A stretch of 64,000 bases of DNA, from positions 1 to 64,000 of the forward strand of contig NZ_QAVX01000012.1 in the NCBI RefSeq assembly GCF_003121485.1, in the 5' to 3' direction. The position numbers and the translations under genes were made by a program. This stretch comes from Dyella sp. C11. Lineage in GTDB: Bacteria; Pseudomonadota; Gammaproteobacteria; Xanthomonadales; Rhodanobacteraceae. The notes beneath the pieces were generated by a model. The model had not been told where the DNA came from. It ran no database searches and saw only the letters and a list, made by a program, of their open reading frames with translations. This document shows, one piece after another, positions 17,873 to 27,018 of this stretch; within the stretch, counting starts at the first letter, position 1; each line of letters starts with the position of its first letter.

Positions 17873-20800
17873 GCGCTTGCGTCCGATCGGTTCCACGGCA
17901 GGCTTTCCGACCACCGCGCAAGCCGTGCGCGCAGGCGGTCGAGGTAGAGATAGATCACTGGCGTGGTGTAGAGGGTGAAAACCTGGCTAAGAATCAGGCC
18001 GCCCATCACCGTGATGCCCAGGGGCTGACGCAACGATGCGCCCTGGCCGATGCCGATGGCCAGCGGCACCGCGCCGAGCACGGCCGCGGCCGTGGTCATC
18101 ATGATCGGGCGCAGTCGCACCACGGCGGCATCGTGGATGGCCTTGGTCGGCTCCACGCCTTCATCGCGCTGCAAATGGATGGCCACGTCGATCATCATGA
18201 TGGCGTTCTTCTTCACGATGCCGATAAGCAGGATGATGCCGATCATCGCGATCACCGAGAACGGCGTGCCGAAGATGAGCAGTGCCAGCGTGGCGCCGAT
18301 GCCGGCGGAGGGCAGGGTGGAAAGAATGGTGATGGGATGCACGGTGTTCTCGTACAGGATGCCCAGCACGATATAGACGGCTGCCAGCGCGGCAAGAATC
18401 AGCAGCGGCATGGTGCCCATGGATTGCGCATAGACCTGCGCCGCGCCCGCCGAGCTGCCGTGGATGGAGGCCGGCATGCCAATTTCCTGTACCGCTTCAT
18501 TGATGGCGGCCAGTGCATCGCTGAGCGAACCGCCCGGCGGCAGGTTGAACGAGACGGTGCCCGCCACCAGGCCGCCCTGATGGTTCACCTGCGTGGCCGT
18601 GTGGTTGCTGATGTACGACGCCAGGGCAGGGAACGGCACCATGGTCTCGGCCGACGTACTGTCCGCGCTGCCGCTGGAGCTGCCGCCCTTGGCGTTGGAA
18701 ATGGCGTTGGTGAGCTGGTTGGCTTCGGCGTCGGAGTTGCGCGAATTGGTGCTTGTGCCCGTGCTGCTGGTGGTGGAGGTGCCGACCGTGACGCCGGTGA
18801 CGCCCGTCACCACCGACTTCGACATCTGCGTCTGCGCGGTGCCGGTGGCGTTGCCCGCCGCCGTGCTGAAACGAATGCGGTCGATGGTTTGCGGGTATTG
18901 CCAGTACTGCGGCGCCACTTCCATCACCACGTAGTACTGGTTGAGCTGGTTGTAGACGGTAGACACCGTGCGCTGGCCGAACGCGTCGTACAGCACGCTG
19001 TCGATCTGGTTCGGTGCGAAGCCGTAGCGCGCCGCCGTGGCGCGGTCGATGTTCACGTACAGCTGCAAGCCGTTCTGCTGCAGGTCGGAGTTCACGTCGA
19101 CAAGTCGGTCGTGATACTTGCCCAATGCCGTCACCAGTTTCGGTACCCACTCGAACAGCGCATCCGAGTCGTCGCTGGTCAGCGTGTACTGGTATTCCGA
19201 CGCCGATTGCCGTCCGCCGATGCGCAGATCCTGCGCGGCCTGCAGGAACAGCTTGGCGCCCGACACCGCGTTGAGCTTGGGCCGCAGGCGATCCACCACT
19301 TCTGTTGCCGCCACCTTGCGTTCGGCCAGCGGCTTGAGCTCGATGAAGACGTTGGCCGTGTTGAGCGCACGACCGCCGGTGAAGCCGGCGACGGCCGCGA
19401 CGGCCGGGTCCTTCTGCACGATGGCTTGCAGCTGCGCGAGCTTCTTCTGCATCGCCTGGAAGGAAATGCTCTGGTCGGCAATGATCTGGCCCATCAGGAT
19501 ACCGTTGTCCTGCTCGGGAAAGAACGTGGACGGCACCAGGCGGATCAGCACCACGTTCAGCACGATCAGGCCGATCAGCGTGAGCAGTACGGCGAACGCG
19601 TGATCGAGCACCGCGGTCAGCGAGCGTGAATACGCGTTGCGGAAGCGATCGAACTGCCGCTCGTACCACACCGCCCACTTGGCCTTCGAATGCAGCGTCT
19701 TGCGGCTGATCACATAGGCCGCCATGGTCGGTGTCACGGTCAGCGAGATCACCAGCGACAGCAGGATGGCGATGGACAGCGTCACCGCGAACTCGTGGAA
19801 CAGCAGGCCGACGATGCCGGGCATCAGCAGGATGGGCAGGAACACCGCGATCAGCGACAGGCTCATGGAGATCACGGTGAAGCTGACCTCGGCGCTGCCG
19901 ACCATGGCCGCTTCGTGCACGTCCATGCCTTGTTCCACATGGCGCACGATGTTTTCCAGCACCACCACGGCATCATCCACCACGAAGCCGGTGCCGATGG
20001 TCAGCGCCATCAGCGATAGGTTGTCGATGCTGTAGCCCAGCAGGTACATCGGGCCGAACGTGCCCACGATGGACAACGGCAACGCCACGGCCGGCACCAG
20101 CACGGCGCGCGGCGATTGCAGGAACACGAACACCACGCCGATCACCAGCAACACGGCAATGAACAGCGTGCGTTCGGTATCGCCCACGGCCGCGTTCACC
20201 GATTGCGAGCGATCCACCGCCACGCCGATGTGCACGTTCTGCGGCAATGTGGCCTCGATGTTGGGCAGCGACTTGCGGATCTGCGCCACCGTCTTGACGA
20301 TATTGCTGCCCGGCAGCGGATACACGATGACCAGCACCGCGTCCTGCCCGTTGTACAGGCCGGCGGTGCGTATGTTCTCGGCGGAGTCGACCACCTGCGC
20401 CACGTCGCGCAATTGCACGGGCGAGCCGTTGCGGTAGGCGATTACCAGATCGCGATACGGCGCGGCCTTGCTGATCTGGTCGTTGGATTCCACTTCATAG
20501 CGGATGCCGTTCTGGTCGATGTGCCCCTTCACGCTGTCCGCGTTGGCGGCGCTGATCGCCGCTCGCACGTCTTCCAGGCCGATGCCGTAGCTGTTGAGCT
20601 GGTCCGGCTGCAACTCCACGCGCACGGAGGGCAGGGCACTGCCTCCCAGGGTGATCTGGCCCACGCCGTCCACCTGCGACAACTGCTGCTGGATCACCGA
20701 GTCGGCGGAGTCATACAACTGCGCGCGCGTCAGTGTCTTGGACGTCAGCGCGAGCACCATGATCGGCGAATCTGCCGGATTGAACTCGCGGTACGTCGGG

Positions 20801-21177
20801 TTGTTGCGCAGCGTGGTGGGCAGGTCGGCGCGGGCTGCCTGGATGGCGGCTTGCACGTCGCGCGCGGCGCCGTTGATGTCGCGATTCAGGCCGAACTGGA
20901 TCACGATCTGCGCCGCGCCCACGGTGCTGGTCGAGGTCAGCTCGGTGACGTCCGCAATGCTGCCCAGGCGCCGCTCCAGGGGCTCGGCCACGGTGGACGC
21001 CATGATGCTGGGACTGGCGCCCGCCATGCTCGCCTGCACCACCACCACCGGAAACGTGATGTTGGGCAGCGGTGCCACCGGCAAGCGAAAATACGCGAGC
21101 GCACCCGACAGGAAAATCGCGATGGCCAGCAGCGTGGTCGCTACCGGCCGTCGGATGAATAGCCCGGGGATGTTCAC
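17869..21177 (-). CDS. mdtC: MdtC/MuxC-like RND efflux pump
   Basis: This 1102-residue inner-membrane pump is the second RND protein of an MdtBC-type heterotrimer. It opens with MNIPGLFIRRPVATTLLAIA, carries GFVVDDAVVVLENIVRHVE in its central helices and GIVKKNAIMMIDVAI in the C-terminal bundle, all typical of the MdtB/MdtC branch. Family members are about 1025 residues. The excess is largely one low-complexity insertion at residues 771-846, rich in Ser, Thr, Gly and Asn, in the docking-domain hairpin of the second periplasmic loop. The start codon is GTG and overlaps the stop of mdtB by four bases (GTGA). Its own stop overlaps the outer-membrane factor start (ATGA). The coupling suggests fixed stoichiometry. 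Confidence 0.93.
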   Translation of the reverse strand: MNIPGLFIRRPVATTLLAIAIFLSGALAYFRLPVAPLPNITFPVVVVQASMAGASPSIMASTVAEPLERRLGSIADVTELTSTSTVGAAQIVIQFGLNRDINGAARDVQAAIQAARADLPTTLRNNPTYREFNPADSPIMVLALTSKTLTRAQLYDSADSVIQQQLSQVDGVGQITLGGSALPSVRVELQPDQLNSYGIGLEDVRAAISAANADSVKGHIDQNGIRYEVESNDQISKAAPYRDLVIAYRNGSPVQLRDVAQVVDSAENIRTAGLYNGQDAVLVIVYPLPGSNIVKTVAQIRKSLPNIEATLPQNVHIGVAVDRSQSVNAAVGDTERTLFIAVLLVIGVVFVFLQSPRAVLVPAVALPLSIVGTFGPMYLLGYSIDNLSLMALTIGTGFVVDDAVVVLENIVRHVEQGMDVHEAAMVGSAEVSFTVISMSLSLIAVFLPILLMPGIVGLLFHEFAVTLSIAILLSLVISLTVTPTMAAYVISRKTLHSKAKWAVWYERQFDRFRNAYSRSLTAVLDHAFAVLLTLIGLIVLNVVLIRLVPSTFFPEQDNGILMGQIIADQSISFQAMQKKLAQLQAIVQKDPAVAAVAGFTGGRALNTANVFIELKPLAERKVAATEVVDRLRPKLNAVSGAKLFLQAAQDLRIGGRQSASEYQYTLTSDDSDALFEWVPKLVTALGKYHDRLVDVNSDLQQNGLQLYVNIDRATAARYGFAPNQIDSVLYDAFGQRTVSTVYNQLNQYYVVMEVAPQYWQYPQTIDRIRFSTAAGNATGTAQTQMSKSVVTGVTGVTVGTSTTSSTGTSTNSRNSDAEANQLTNAISNAKGGSSSGSADSTSAETMVPFPALASYISNHTATQVNHQGGLVAGTVSFNLPPGGSLSDALAAINEAVQEIGMPASIHGSSAGAAQVYAQSMGTMPLLILAALAAVYIVLGILYENTVHPITILSTLPSAGIGATLALLIFGTPFSVIAMIGIILLIGIVKKNAIMMIDVAIHLQRDEGVEPTKAIHDAAVVRLRPIMMTTAAAVLGAVPLAIGIGQGASLRQPLGITVMGGLILSQVFTLYTTPVIYLYLDRLRARLARWSESLPWNRSDASA

Positions 21178-24100
21178 GCGCCGTCCCCGGTCGCCGCCTC
21201 AGGCTGTGGCTTGCGCCCGAAACGTTGCGCGAGGCGGTCGAAATACAGGTAGATCACCGGCGTGGTGAACAGCGTAAGCAGCTGGCTGAGCAGCAAGCCA
21301 CCGATGATCGCCAGGCCCAGCGGGCGGCGCAGCTCCGAACCGGTGCCCGTGCCCAGCAGCATGGGCATGGCGCCCAGCATCGCCGCCAGCGTGGTCATCA
21401 GGATCGGGCGGAAGCGCAGCAGCGAGGCTTCGAAGATGGCTTCTTCCGCGGGCTTGTTGTGTTCGCGCTCGGCTTCCAGTGCGAAGTCCACGATCATGAT
21501 CGCGTTCTTCTTCACGATGCCGATCAACAGCACGATGCCGATGATGCCGATCACGTCCAGGTCGCTGCCGGCGATCATCAAGGCCAGCAGCGCGCCGATA
21601 CCGGCCGAGGGCAGGGTGGAGAGAATCGTCACCGGGTGGATGAAGCTTTCGTACAGCACGCCCAGCACGATATAGACGGCGATGAGGGCGGCGATGAGCA
21701 GGTACACCTCGCTGGACAGCGAATCCTGGAACGCCTGGGCCGCGCCCTGGAAGGTGGAGGTGATCGACGAAGGCAGATGCACGGATTGCTCCGCGTCGTT
21801 CACTTCCTTCACCGCCTTGCTGAGCGATGCATCCTGCGCCAGGTTGAACGACACGGTGACGGCCGGGAACTGGGCCAGGTGGCTGATCACCAGCGGGGAC
21901 TTGGTGATGTGGATGTTGGCGATGCCCTTCAGCGGCACCTGGCCGCTGCTGGCGGTCTGGCTGGGCAGGTACAGGTCACCCAGCGATTCCACCGTGGGAA
22001 TGCTCTCCGGCTTCGCCACCAGAATGACGCGGTACTGGCTGGCCTGCTCGAAGATGGTGGAAACGATGCGCTGGCCGAGCGAGTCGTACAACGCATTGTC
22101 GATGGTCGCCGCGGTAATGCCATAACGCGCAGCCAGCTGGCGATTCACTTCCACGTCGATGGCCAGGCCGTCGTTGTTGAGGTCGCTGGTAACGTCGGTG
22201 ATGGACTTGATGTCCTTCAACTTCGAAATCAGCTGCGGCACATACTGCTGGAACGCCTGCTGGTTCGGCCCGCGCAACACGAACTGGTACTGGTTGGGCG
22301 AGATGGTGGTGTCCAGCGTCAGGTCCTGCTCGGGCTGCATGTACAGCTTGATGCCCGGCACGTTGGCCACTTCCTGCTGGATGCGGCGCGCGATCTCGGC
22401 GGCCGTGGAAGAACGATCGTCGCGCGGCTTCAGGTTGATCAGGAAGCGACCGTTGTTCAGCGTGGTGTTGGTGCCGTCGATGCCCACGTACGAGGTAAGG
22501 CTGGCCACGTCCTGGTCCTTCAGGATTTCATCGGCCAGCTGCTTCTGCCGATCGACCATGGCCACGTAGGACACCGAGTTGTCCGACACGCTGATGCCTT
22601 GCAGCACGCCCACGTCCTGCACCGGGAACAGGCCCTTGGGAATGACGATGTACAGCACGATCGTCAGCACCAGCGTGACGATGAAGGCGAGCAAGGTGGC
22701 GGTCTGGTGGGCCATCACGAAGTGCAGGCCACGCTTGTATGCGGCCAGCGTCTTGTCGAACAGGCCCTCGCTGATGCGTTCGAAGCGGCTGGGGTGACGA
22801 TCCTTCTGTGCCTTCAGGATGCGCGCGCACAGCATCGGTACGAGGGTCAGCGATACCACGGCGGACAGCAGGATGGTCACTGCCAGCGTCACGGCGAACT
22901 CGTTGAACAGGCGACCAATCACGCCGCCCATGAACAGCAGCGGGATCAGCACGGCGATCAGCGACACGGTCAGCGACAGGATGGTGAAGCCGATCTGTCC
23001 CGCGCCTTCCAGCGCGGCTTCCAGTGGTGTCTTGCCTTCTTCAAGGTAGCGCACGATGTTCTCGATCATCACGATCGAGTCATCCACGACGAAACCGGTG
23101 GCGATGATCAACGCCATCAGCGACAGGTTGTCGATGGAGTAATTGAGTTCGTACATCAGCGCCAGCGTGCCGATCAGCGACACCGGCACCGAGATGCTGG
23201 GAATGATGGTGGCCGGGATATTGCGCAGGAAGACGAAGATCACCAGCACGACCAGCGCCACGGCAAGGATCAGCTCGAACGCCGCATCGTTCACCGACGA
23301 CCGGATCACACCGGTGCTGTCCGTCACCACTTCCACCTTCATGCCGGCGGGCAGCGTGGATTCCAGCTGCGGCAGCGTCTTCATGATCTGGTTGACCGTG
23401 GCGATGACGTTGGCGCCGGGCTGGCGCTGCACGTTCAGCACGATGGCCTGGGTCTTGTTGAACCACGCACCTTGTTCGGTGTTCTGCGCGGCCTGCGAGA
23501 CGTTGGCCACGTCGCGCAGATACACCGGCGCGCCGTTCTGGTACGAGATCACCGTATCCAGGTAATCCTGCGGATTCTGGATCTGGTCGTTGCCGTTGAT
23601 GGTGTAGTCGAGATCCGGGCCGTCGAAGTTGCCCTTGGGCTGGCTTACGTTGACGTTCGCGAGCAGCGAGCGCAGGTCGTCGATGTTGAGGCCGTAGCCG
23701 GCGAGTTTCTTGGGATCGGCCTCGATGCGGATGGCGGGTACGTTGCCGCCCGCCGGCGTCACCAGGCCCACACCCTGCACCTGCGAAATCTTGGCGCCCA
23801 GGCGGTTGTTCGCCACGTCCTGCAACTGCGGCAGCGACATGGAGTTGGACGTTACCGCCAGGGTCAGGATCGGGCGGTCGGCCGGATTCACCTTGGCATA
23901 CGTCGGCGGAGCGGGCAGGCCAGTGGGCAGCAGGCTGTTGGCGGCGTTGATCGCCTCCTGCACGTTCTGTTCGGCCACATCGAGATTGAGCGACAGGTCG
24001 AACTGCAGCGTGATGATGGACGCCCCCGCCGAACTGTTCGACGTCATCTGCTGCAGGCCGGGGATTTCACCCAGCTGCACTTCCAGCGGCGCCGTCACCG

Positions 24101-24284
24101 TGGTGGCCATCACGTTGGGGCTGGCGCCGGGATAGAACGTCTGCACCTGGATCGTCGGGTAATCGACGTTCGGCAACGAGGAGACCGGCAGGAACTTCAT
24201 CGCGACGAGGCCCACCAGCACGAGGGCGATCATCAGCAGCGAAGTGGCTACCGGCCTGATGATAAACAGGCGGGAAATATTCAT
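21174..24284 (-). CDS. mdtB: MdtB/MuxB-like RND efflux pump
   Basis: This 1036-residue inner-membrane pump is the first of the paired RND proteins. It begins MNISRLFIIRPVATSLLMIA and has the central GFVVDDSIVMIENIVRYLE and C-terminal GIVKKNAIMIVDFALEAERE blocks of the MdtB branch. Length is normal for the family. Where its partner MdtC carries a 76-residue Ser/Thr insertion, this protein has only the short loop YLPSQTASSGQVPLKG. It lies 19 bases after the adaptor gene and overlaps mdtC by four bases. In E. coli an MdtB2-MdtC trimer is the working pump and exports bile salts and novobiocin, but the substrates here are unknown. Confidence 0.93.
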   Translation of the reverse strand: MNISRLFIIRPVATSLLMIALVLVGLVAMKFLPVSSLPNVDYPTIQVQTFYPGASPNVMATTVTAPLEVQLGEIPGLQQMTSNSSAGASIITLQFDLSLNLDVAEQNVQEAINAANSLLPTGLPAPPTYAKVNPADRPILTLAVTSNSMSLPQLQDVANNRLGAKISQVQGVGLVTPAGGNVPAIRIEADPKKLAGYGLNIDDLRSLLANVNVSQPKGNFDGPDLDYTINGNDQIQNPQDYLDTVISYQNGAPVYLRDVANVSQAAQNTEQGAWFNKTQAIVLNVQRQPGANVIATVNQIMKTLPQLESTLPAGMKVEVVTDSTGVIRSSVNDAAFELILAVALVVLVIFVFLRNIPATIIPSISVPVSLIGTLALMYELNYSIDNLSLMALIIATGFVVDDSIVMIENIVRYLEEGKTPLEAALEGAGQIGFTILSLTVSLIAVLIPLLFMGGVIGRLFNEFAVTLAVTILLSAVVSLTLVPMLCARILKAQKDRHPSRFERISEGLFDKTLAAYKRGLHFVMAHQTATLLAFIVTLVLTIVLYIVIPKGLFPVQDVGVLQGISVSDNSVSYVAMVDRQKQLADEILKDQDVASLTSYVGIDGTNTTLNNGRFLINLKPRDDRSSTAAEIARRIQQEVANVPGIKLYMQPEQDLTLDTTISPNQYQFVLRGPNQQAFQQYVPQLISKLKDIKSITDVTSDLNNDGLAIDVEVNRQLAARYGITAATIDNALYDSLGQRIVSTIFEQASQYRVILVAKPESIPTVESLGDLYLPSQTASSGQVPLKGIANIHITKSPLVISHLAQFPAVTVSFNLAQDASLSKAVKEVNDAEQSVHLPSSITSTFQGAAQAFQDSLSSEVYLLIAALIAVYIVLGVLYESFIHPVTILSTLPSAGIGALLALMIAGSDLDVIGIIGIVLLIGIVKKNAIMIVDFALEAEREHNKPAEEAIFEASLLRFRPILMTTLAAMLGAMPMLLGTGTGSELRRPLGLAIIGGLLLSQLLTLFTTPVIYLYFDRLAQRFGRKPQPEAATGDGA

Positions 24285-24303
24285 CGGTTCGCGCGCCTGC
24301 GAC

Positions 24304-25530
24304 TCACGAGCTTGCGTTGGCGTGTGCGTGCTTGCCCGAATGCGCCGTGGCAGGCGCGCCCGTGCTGCTGGCGCCGGCCGGATGACCCTGCGACACGCGG
24401 ATCTTCGCGCCGTCGCTCAGGCGATCCATGCCGTCGGTCACCACCTGTTCGCCGGCATTGAGGCCCGACAGGATGGCGGTGAACTTGCCGTTGCTCGGGC
24501 CCGGCGTCACCTTGTGCACCGACACCGTCTGGTCCTGGTTCACCAGGTACACGTAGTTGCCCGGTGCGCCGGTCTGCACGGCAGCGGTGGGCACCAGCAC
24601 CACCTTCTGCAACGTATCCACCAGCATCTGGATGTTGACGAACTCGTTGGGGAACAGCGCTTCGTCGTCATTGGCGAAGGTGGCACGCAACGTCACCGTG
24701 CCGGTGCTCGTGGCCATCTGGTTGCTCAGCGCGTACAGCGTGCCCGCGGCGATCTGCTTGCTGTTGTCGCTGGAGTACGCCGTGACCGGCAGCTTGGCGC
24801 CGCCATTCACACGTTGCAGCACTTTGGCCAGCGAGTTCTGCGGCACGGTGAACTGCACCGTGGTCGGCTTCATCTGCGTAATGGTGACGATGCCCGGCGA
24901 CGTTGACTGCGTGACGTAGTTGCCCGGATCGACCAGCCGCAGGCCCACGCGACCGGCAACCGGGGCGGTGATGTGGCAATAGATGAGGTCAAGCTCGTCC
25001 TGCGCGATGGCCGCCTTGTCCGCCTTCACGGCCGCTTCCGACTGCGCCACGGTGAAGCGCTGGTCGGTATAAGTCTGCTCGGCGATGGACTTCTGTTCGT
25101 GCAGCTGCGTGTAGCGCGCCAGGTCAGCACGCGCCTGATCCAGCGTCGCCTGGTCCTTGGCGAGCTGCGCCTCGGCCTGCTGCTTGTTGATCTCGTACTG
25201 GCGCGGATCGATCTGGGCGAGGAACTGGCCCTTCTCGACGTCCTGGCCTTCCTGATAGCCCACGGAGGTGAGGTAGCCACTCAGCTGCGGCAGCACGTTC
25301 ACCGTGGCGACGGGCGTGACCGTGCCCAGCGCGGTAAGGATCTCCGGCATCTCACCGGTGGTGGCCGCCGCAGCGCTCACCACCTGGGGCGGTTGGCCCG
25401 TCTTGGCCTTCTGGCCCGTGAGGATGTGGATCACCATCAATACAACCAGGAGGACGATGATCACGGCCGCGATCAGTACGCCACGCTTCCTACGAGGATG
25501 CCCCGATGTTTGGGCAGTGTCGGCACTCAT
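24304..25530 (-). CDS. mdtA: MdtA/MuxA-like RND periplasmic adaptor
   Basis: This 408-residue membrane-fusion protein is the first gene of the mdtABC-type operon. A positively charged start is followed by one membrane anchor (residues about 18-37) rather than a lipobox. Then come the split lipoyl domain (VLPQLSGYLTSVGYQEGQDVEKGQ), a coiled-coil hairpin of about residues 105-180, the returning lipoyl half (ITAPVAGRVGLRLVDPGNYV), a beta-barrel and the membrane-proximal domain. The tail is rich in Ala, Ser and His. The start is supported by GGGAG 8-12 bases upstream. The three downstream genes are coupled by very short gaps or overlaps, so this promoter should drive the whole four-gene operon. 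Confidence 0.92.
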   Translation of the reverse strand: MSADTAQTSGHPRRKRGVLIAAVIIVLLVVLMVIHILTGQKAKTGQPPQVVSAAAATTGEMPEILTALGTVTPVATVNVLPQLSGYLTSVGYQEGQDVEKGQFLAQIDPRQYEINKQQAEAQLAKDQATLDQARADLARYTQLHEQKSIAEQTYTDQRFTVAQSEAAVKADKAAIAQDELDLIYCHITAPVAGRVGLRLVDPGNYVTQSTSPGIVTITQMKPTTVQFTVPQNSLAKVLQRVNGGAKLPVTAYSSDNSKQIAAGTLYALSNQMATSTGTVTLRATFANDDEALFPNEFVNIQMLVDTLQKVVLVPTAAVQTGAPGNYVYLVNQDQTVSVHKVTPGPSNGKFTAILSGLNAGEQVVTDGMDRLSDGAKIRVSQGHPAGASSTGAPATAHSGKHAHANASS

Positions 25531-25593
25531 GCACCATCTCCCAGCAACTCAAATGTGCGAATCACAAAACAAGCAAGGTTGGATCGTCAGCGC

Positions 25594-25621
25594 GGCAACA
25601 CATTCGAAACACGGTGTTGCC
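25594..25621 (-). promoter_or_regulatory. Inverted repeat upstream of the mdtABC-type operon (candidate operator)
   Basis: GGCAACAC (25594-25601) and GTGTTGCC (25614-25621) pair perfectly across a 12-base spacer containing TTCGAA. The centre is about 77 bases before the mdtA start, where a regulator site would be expected. No regulator gene is adjacent and no clear -35/-10 pair could be fixed, so this is a positional inference. The rest of the 320-base gap (25531-25850) shows no gene. Confidence 0.35.
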
Positions 25622-25850
25622 GGGGGTACGCTGTCGACTGACTTCTAACGATCCGTTGGCCATGCGGTTGACCCGGGCACGAGCAAGCGCGGACGCATGC
25701 CTCCTCGCGGCAATGCATGGGCGCGGAGTGGCAAAAACGCCGGAAAAAGGTGATGACACAAGGATTGTCACGGCCAAGTGATGCCTCACGGCATGGCGTG
25801 CATTGGCCCGTTACTTCATTAAGAAATGTTCATCTGGCGCAGGTCGACAG

Positions 25851-26726
25851 TCAGACCATGCGGGCGCGCTTCCACCATCCGGTGACCTTCTCTTCGCGCA
25901 CCAGCGTGAAGAGGCCCGATCCCAGGATCAGCACGATGCCGATCACCATCGGCCAGTCCAGGTGGTCGCCGAACAGCCAGTAGCCGAAGAAGATGGCCCA
26001 CAACATCTGGCTGTACTGCGTGGGCGCGATGCGATTGGCCGGAGCGTGATGCGTGGCCAGCATCAGCAGCACGCCGGCCAGTCCCGCCAGAAGGCCGTAA
26101 CCGGCCAGCAGCATCCATTGGTGAAGATCCGGCCAGATGAAATTCGGCAGCATGAGCAAGCCACCGCTGACAAGCGGGCCGATGACGCCCGCGCCATACA
26201 GGCTGATGCGCTTCTCGTGCGGACCGGCCATGCGCAACGCCACCACGGAGACCGCGCCGGAAAGGCCGCAGGCCATCGCCGCGAAATGACCGATGCCCAG
26301 CGCGCGAAAGCCGGGACGCAGCACCACCAGTACGCCGATGAAACCCACGATCACCGCCGACCAGCGTCGCCAGCCGACGTGTTCCTTGAGGAAAATCACC
26401 GACAGCAAGGTGACGAAGATCGGAAGCAGAAAGATCAGCGCGAATGCCTCGGCCATCGGCAACGCCGTGAAGGCGATGACCGCCGAAATATTGCAGATGG
26501 CGCCGGTGATGGCGCGAATCCACCACAGATGCGGCTTGCGTGCGCGGAACACGTCCAGGTAGCGGTCGTCCGGCTTGCGGATGAAAGGCAGCGCGCTGAG
26601 CATCAGCACGGCGCCGAAGAACACCGCCTCGTACGCCGGCAACGTGCCATGCAACGACTTCACGAAAGCGTCGCTGATCGCGTAAGCGGCGTAGCAGGCG
26701 AAGCCGAGCAGAACACCTTTGAACAT
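25851..26726 (-). CDS. EamA/DMT-superfamily transporter
   Basis: This 291-residue inner-membrane protein has ten hydrophobic helices arranged as two EamA repeats, residues about 5-135 and 150-280. The repeat ends show the usual PLAEAFALIFLLPIFVTLLSVIFLKE-type sequence (here MAEAFALIFLLPIFV) and GYWLFGDHLDWPMVIGIVLI. Family members export metabolites or amino acids, but the substrate is not predictable. It has a charged cytoplasmic tail. It is transcribed toward the mdt operon promoter from a region shared divergently with gcdH. No other gene appears to belong to its transcript. Confidence 0.87.
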   Translation of the reverse strand: MFKGVLLGFACYAAYAISDAFVKSLHGTLPAYEAVFFGAVLMLSALPFIRKPDDRYLDVFRARKPHLWWIRAITGAICNISAVIAFTALPMAEAFALIFLLPIFVTLLSVIFLKEHVGWRRWSAVIVGFIGVLVVLRPGFRALGIGHFAAMACGLSGAVSVVALRMAGPHEKRISLYGAGVIGPLVSGGLLMLPNFIWPDLHQWMLLAGYGLLAGLAGVLLMLATHHAPANRIAPTQYSQMLWAIFFGYWLFGDHLDWPMVIGIVLILGSGLFTLVREEKVTGWWKRARMV

Positions 26727-26957
26727 GCGGTTTCCGAGAAAAGGCGCGCCCAGACGCTGTGGGGGCGGCCGAAGGGAAGGGGGACGCGTCTATAGTCCCA
26801 CAGTCGGGGAAGGTCAGAACCCAGGGGGATGGGCGCTTCGATGATCCTTCGCGATCAGGGCTGAGACGGCAGGTGTCACCGGAAAACGGCGCTGGTGTCC
26901 CGGAAATAAGCTGAAAATTCCTTGACTGGCACGGGTTTGCGGATGCTGCCCAGCGGC

Positions 26958-26986
26958 GTGACCGGAGCTGGGGGCATGGCTAGAAT
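26958..26986 (+). promoter_or_regulatory. Candidate sigma-70 promoter of gcdH
   Basis: GTGACC (26958-26963) and TAGAAT (26981-26986) are 17 bases apart. The predicted transcript would start about 25 bases before the gcdH ATG, giving a short leader. Match is four of six at -35 and five of six at -10. Confidence 0.4.
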
Positions 26987-27018
26987 GTCTGGCTCCCTGG
27001 TCCGTTTCCGGAATTTCT

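Noticed and set aside
21225-24461. Open frame of 1078 codons on the plus strand opposite mdtB
   Set aside because: Same antisense artefact; no domain-like sequence and no ribosome binding site.
26927-26940. Sigma-54-like element TGGCAC-N4-TTGC before gcdH
   Set aside because: The spacing is one base short of that required for a -24/-12 promoter, and no enhancer-binding regulator is near.
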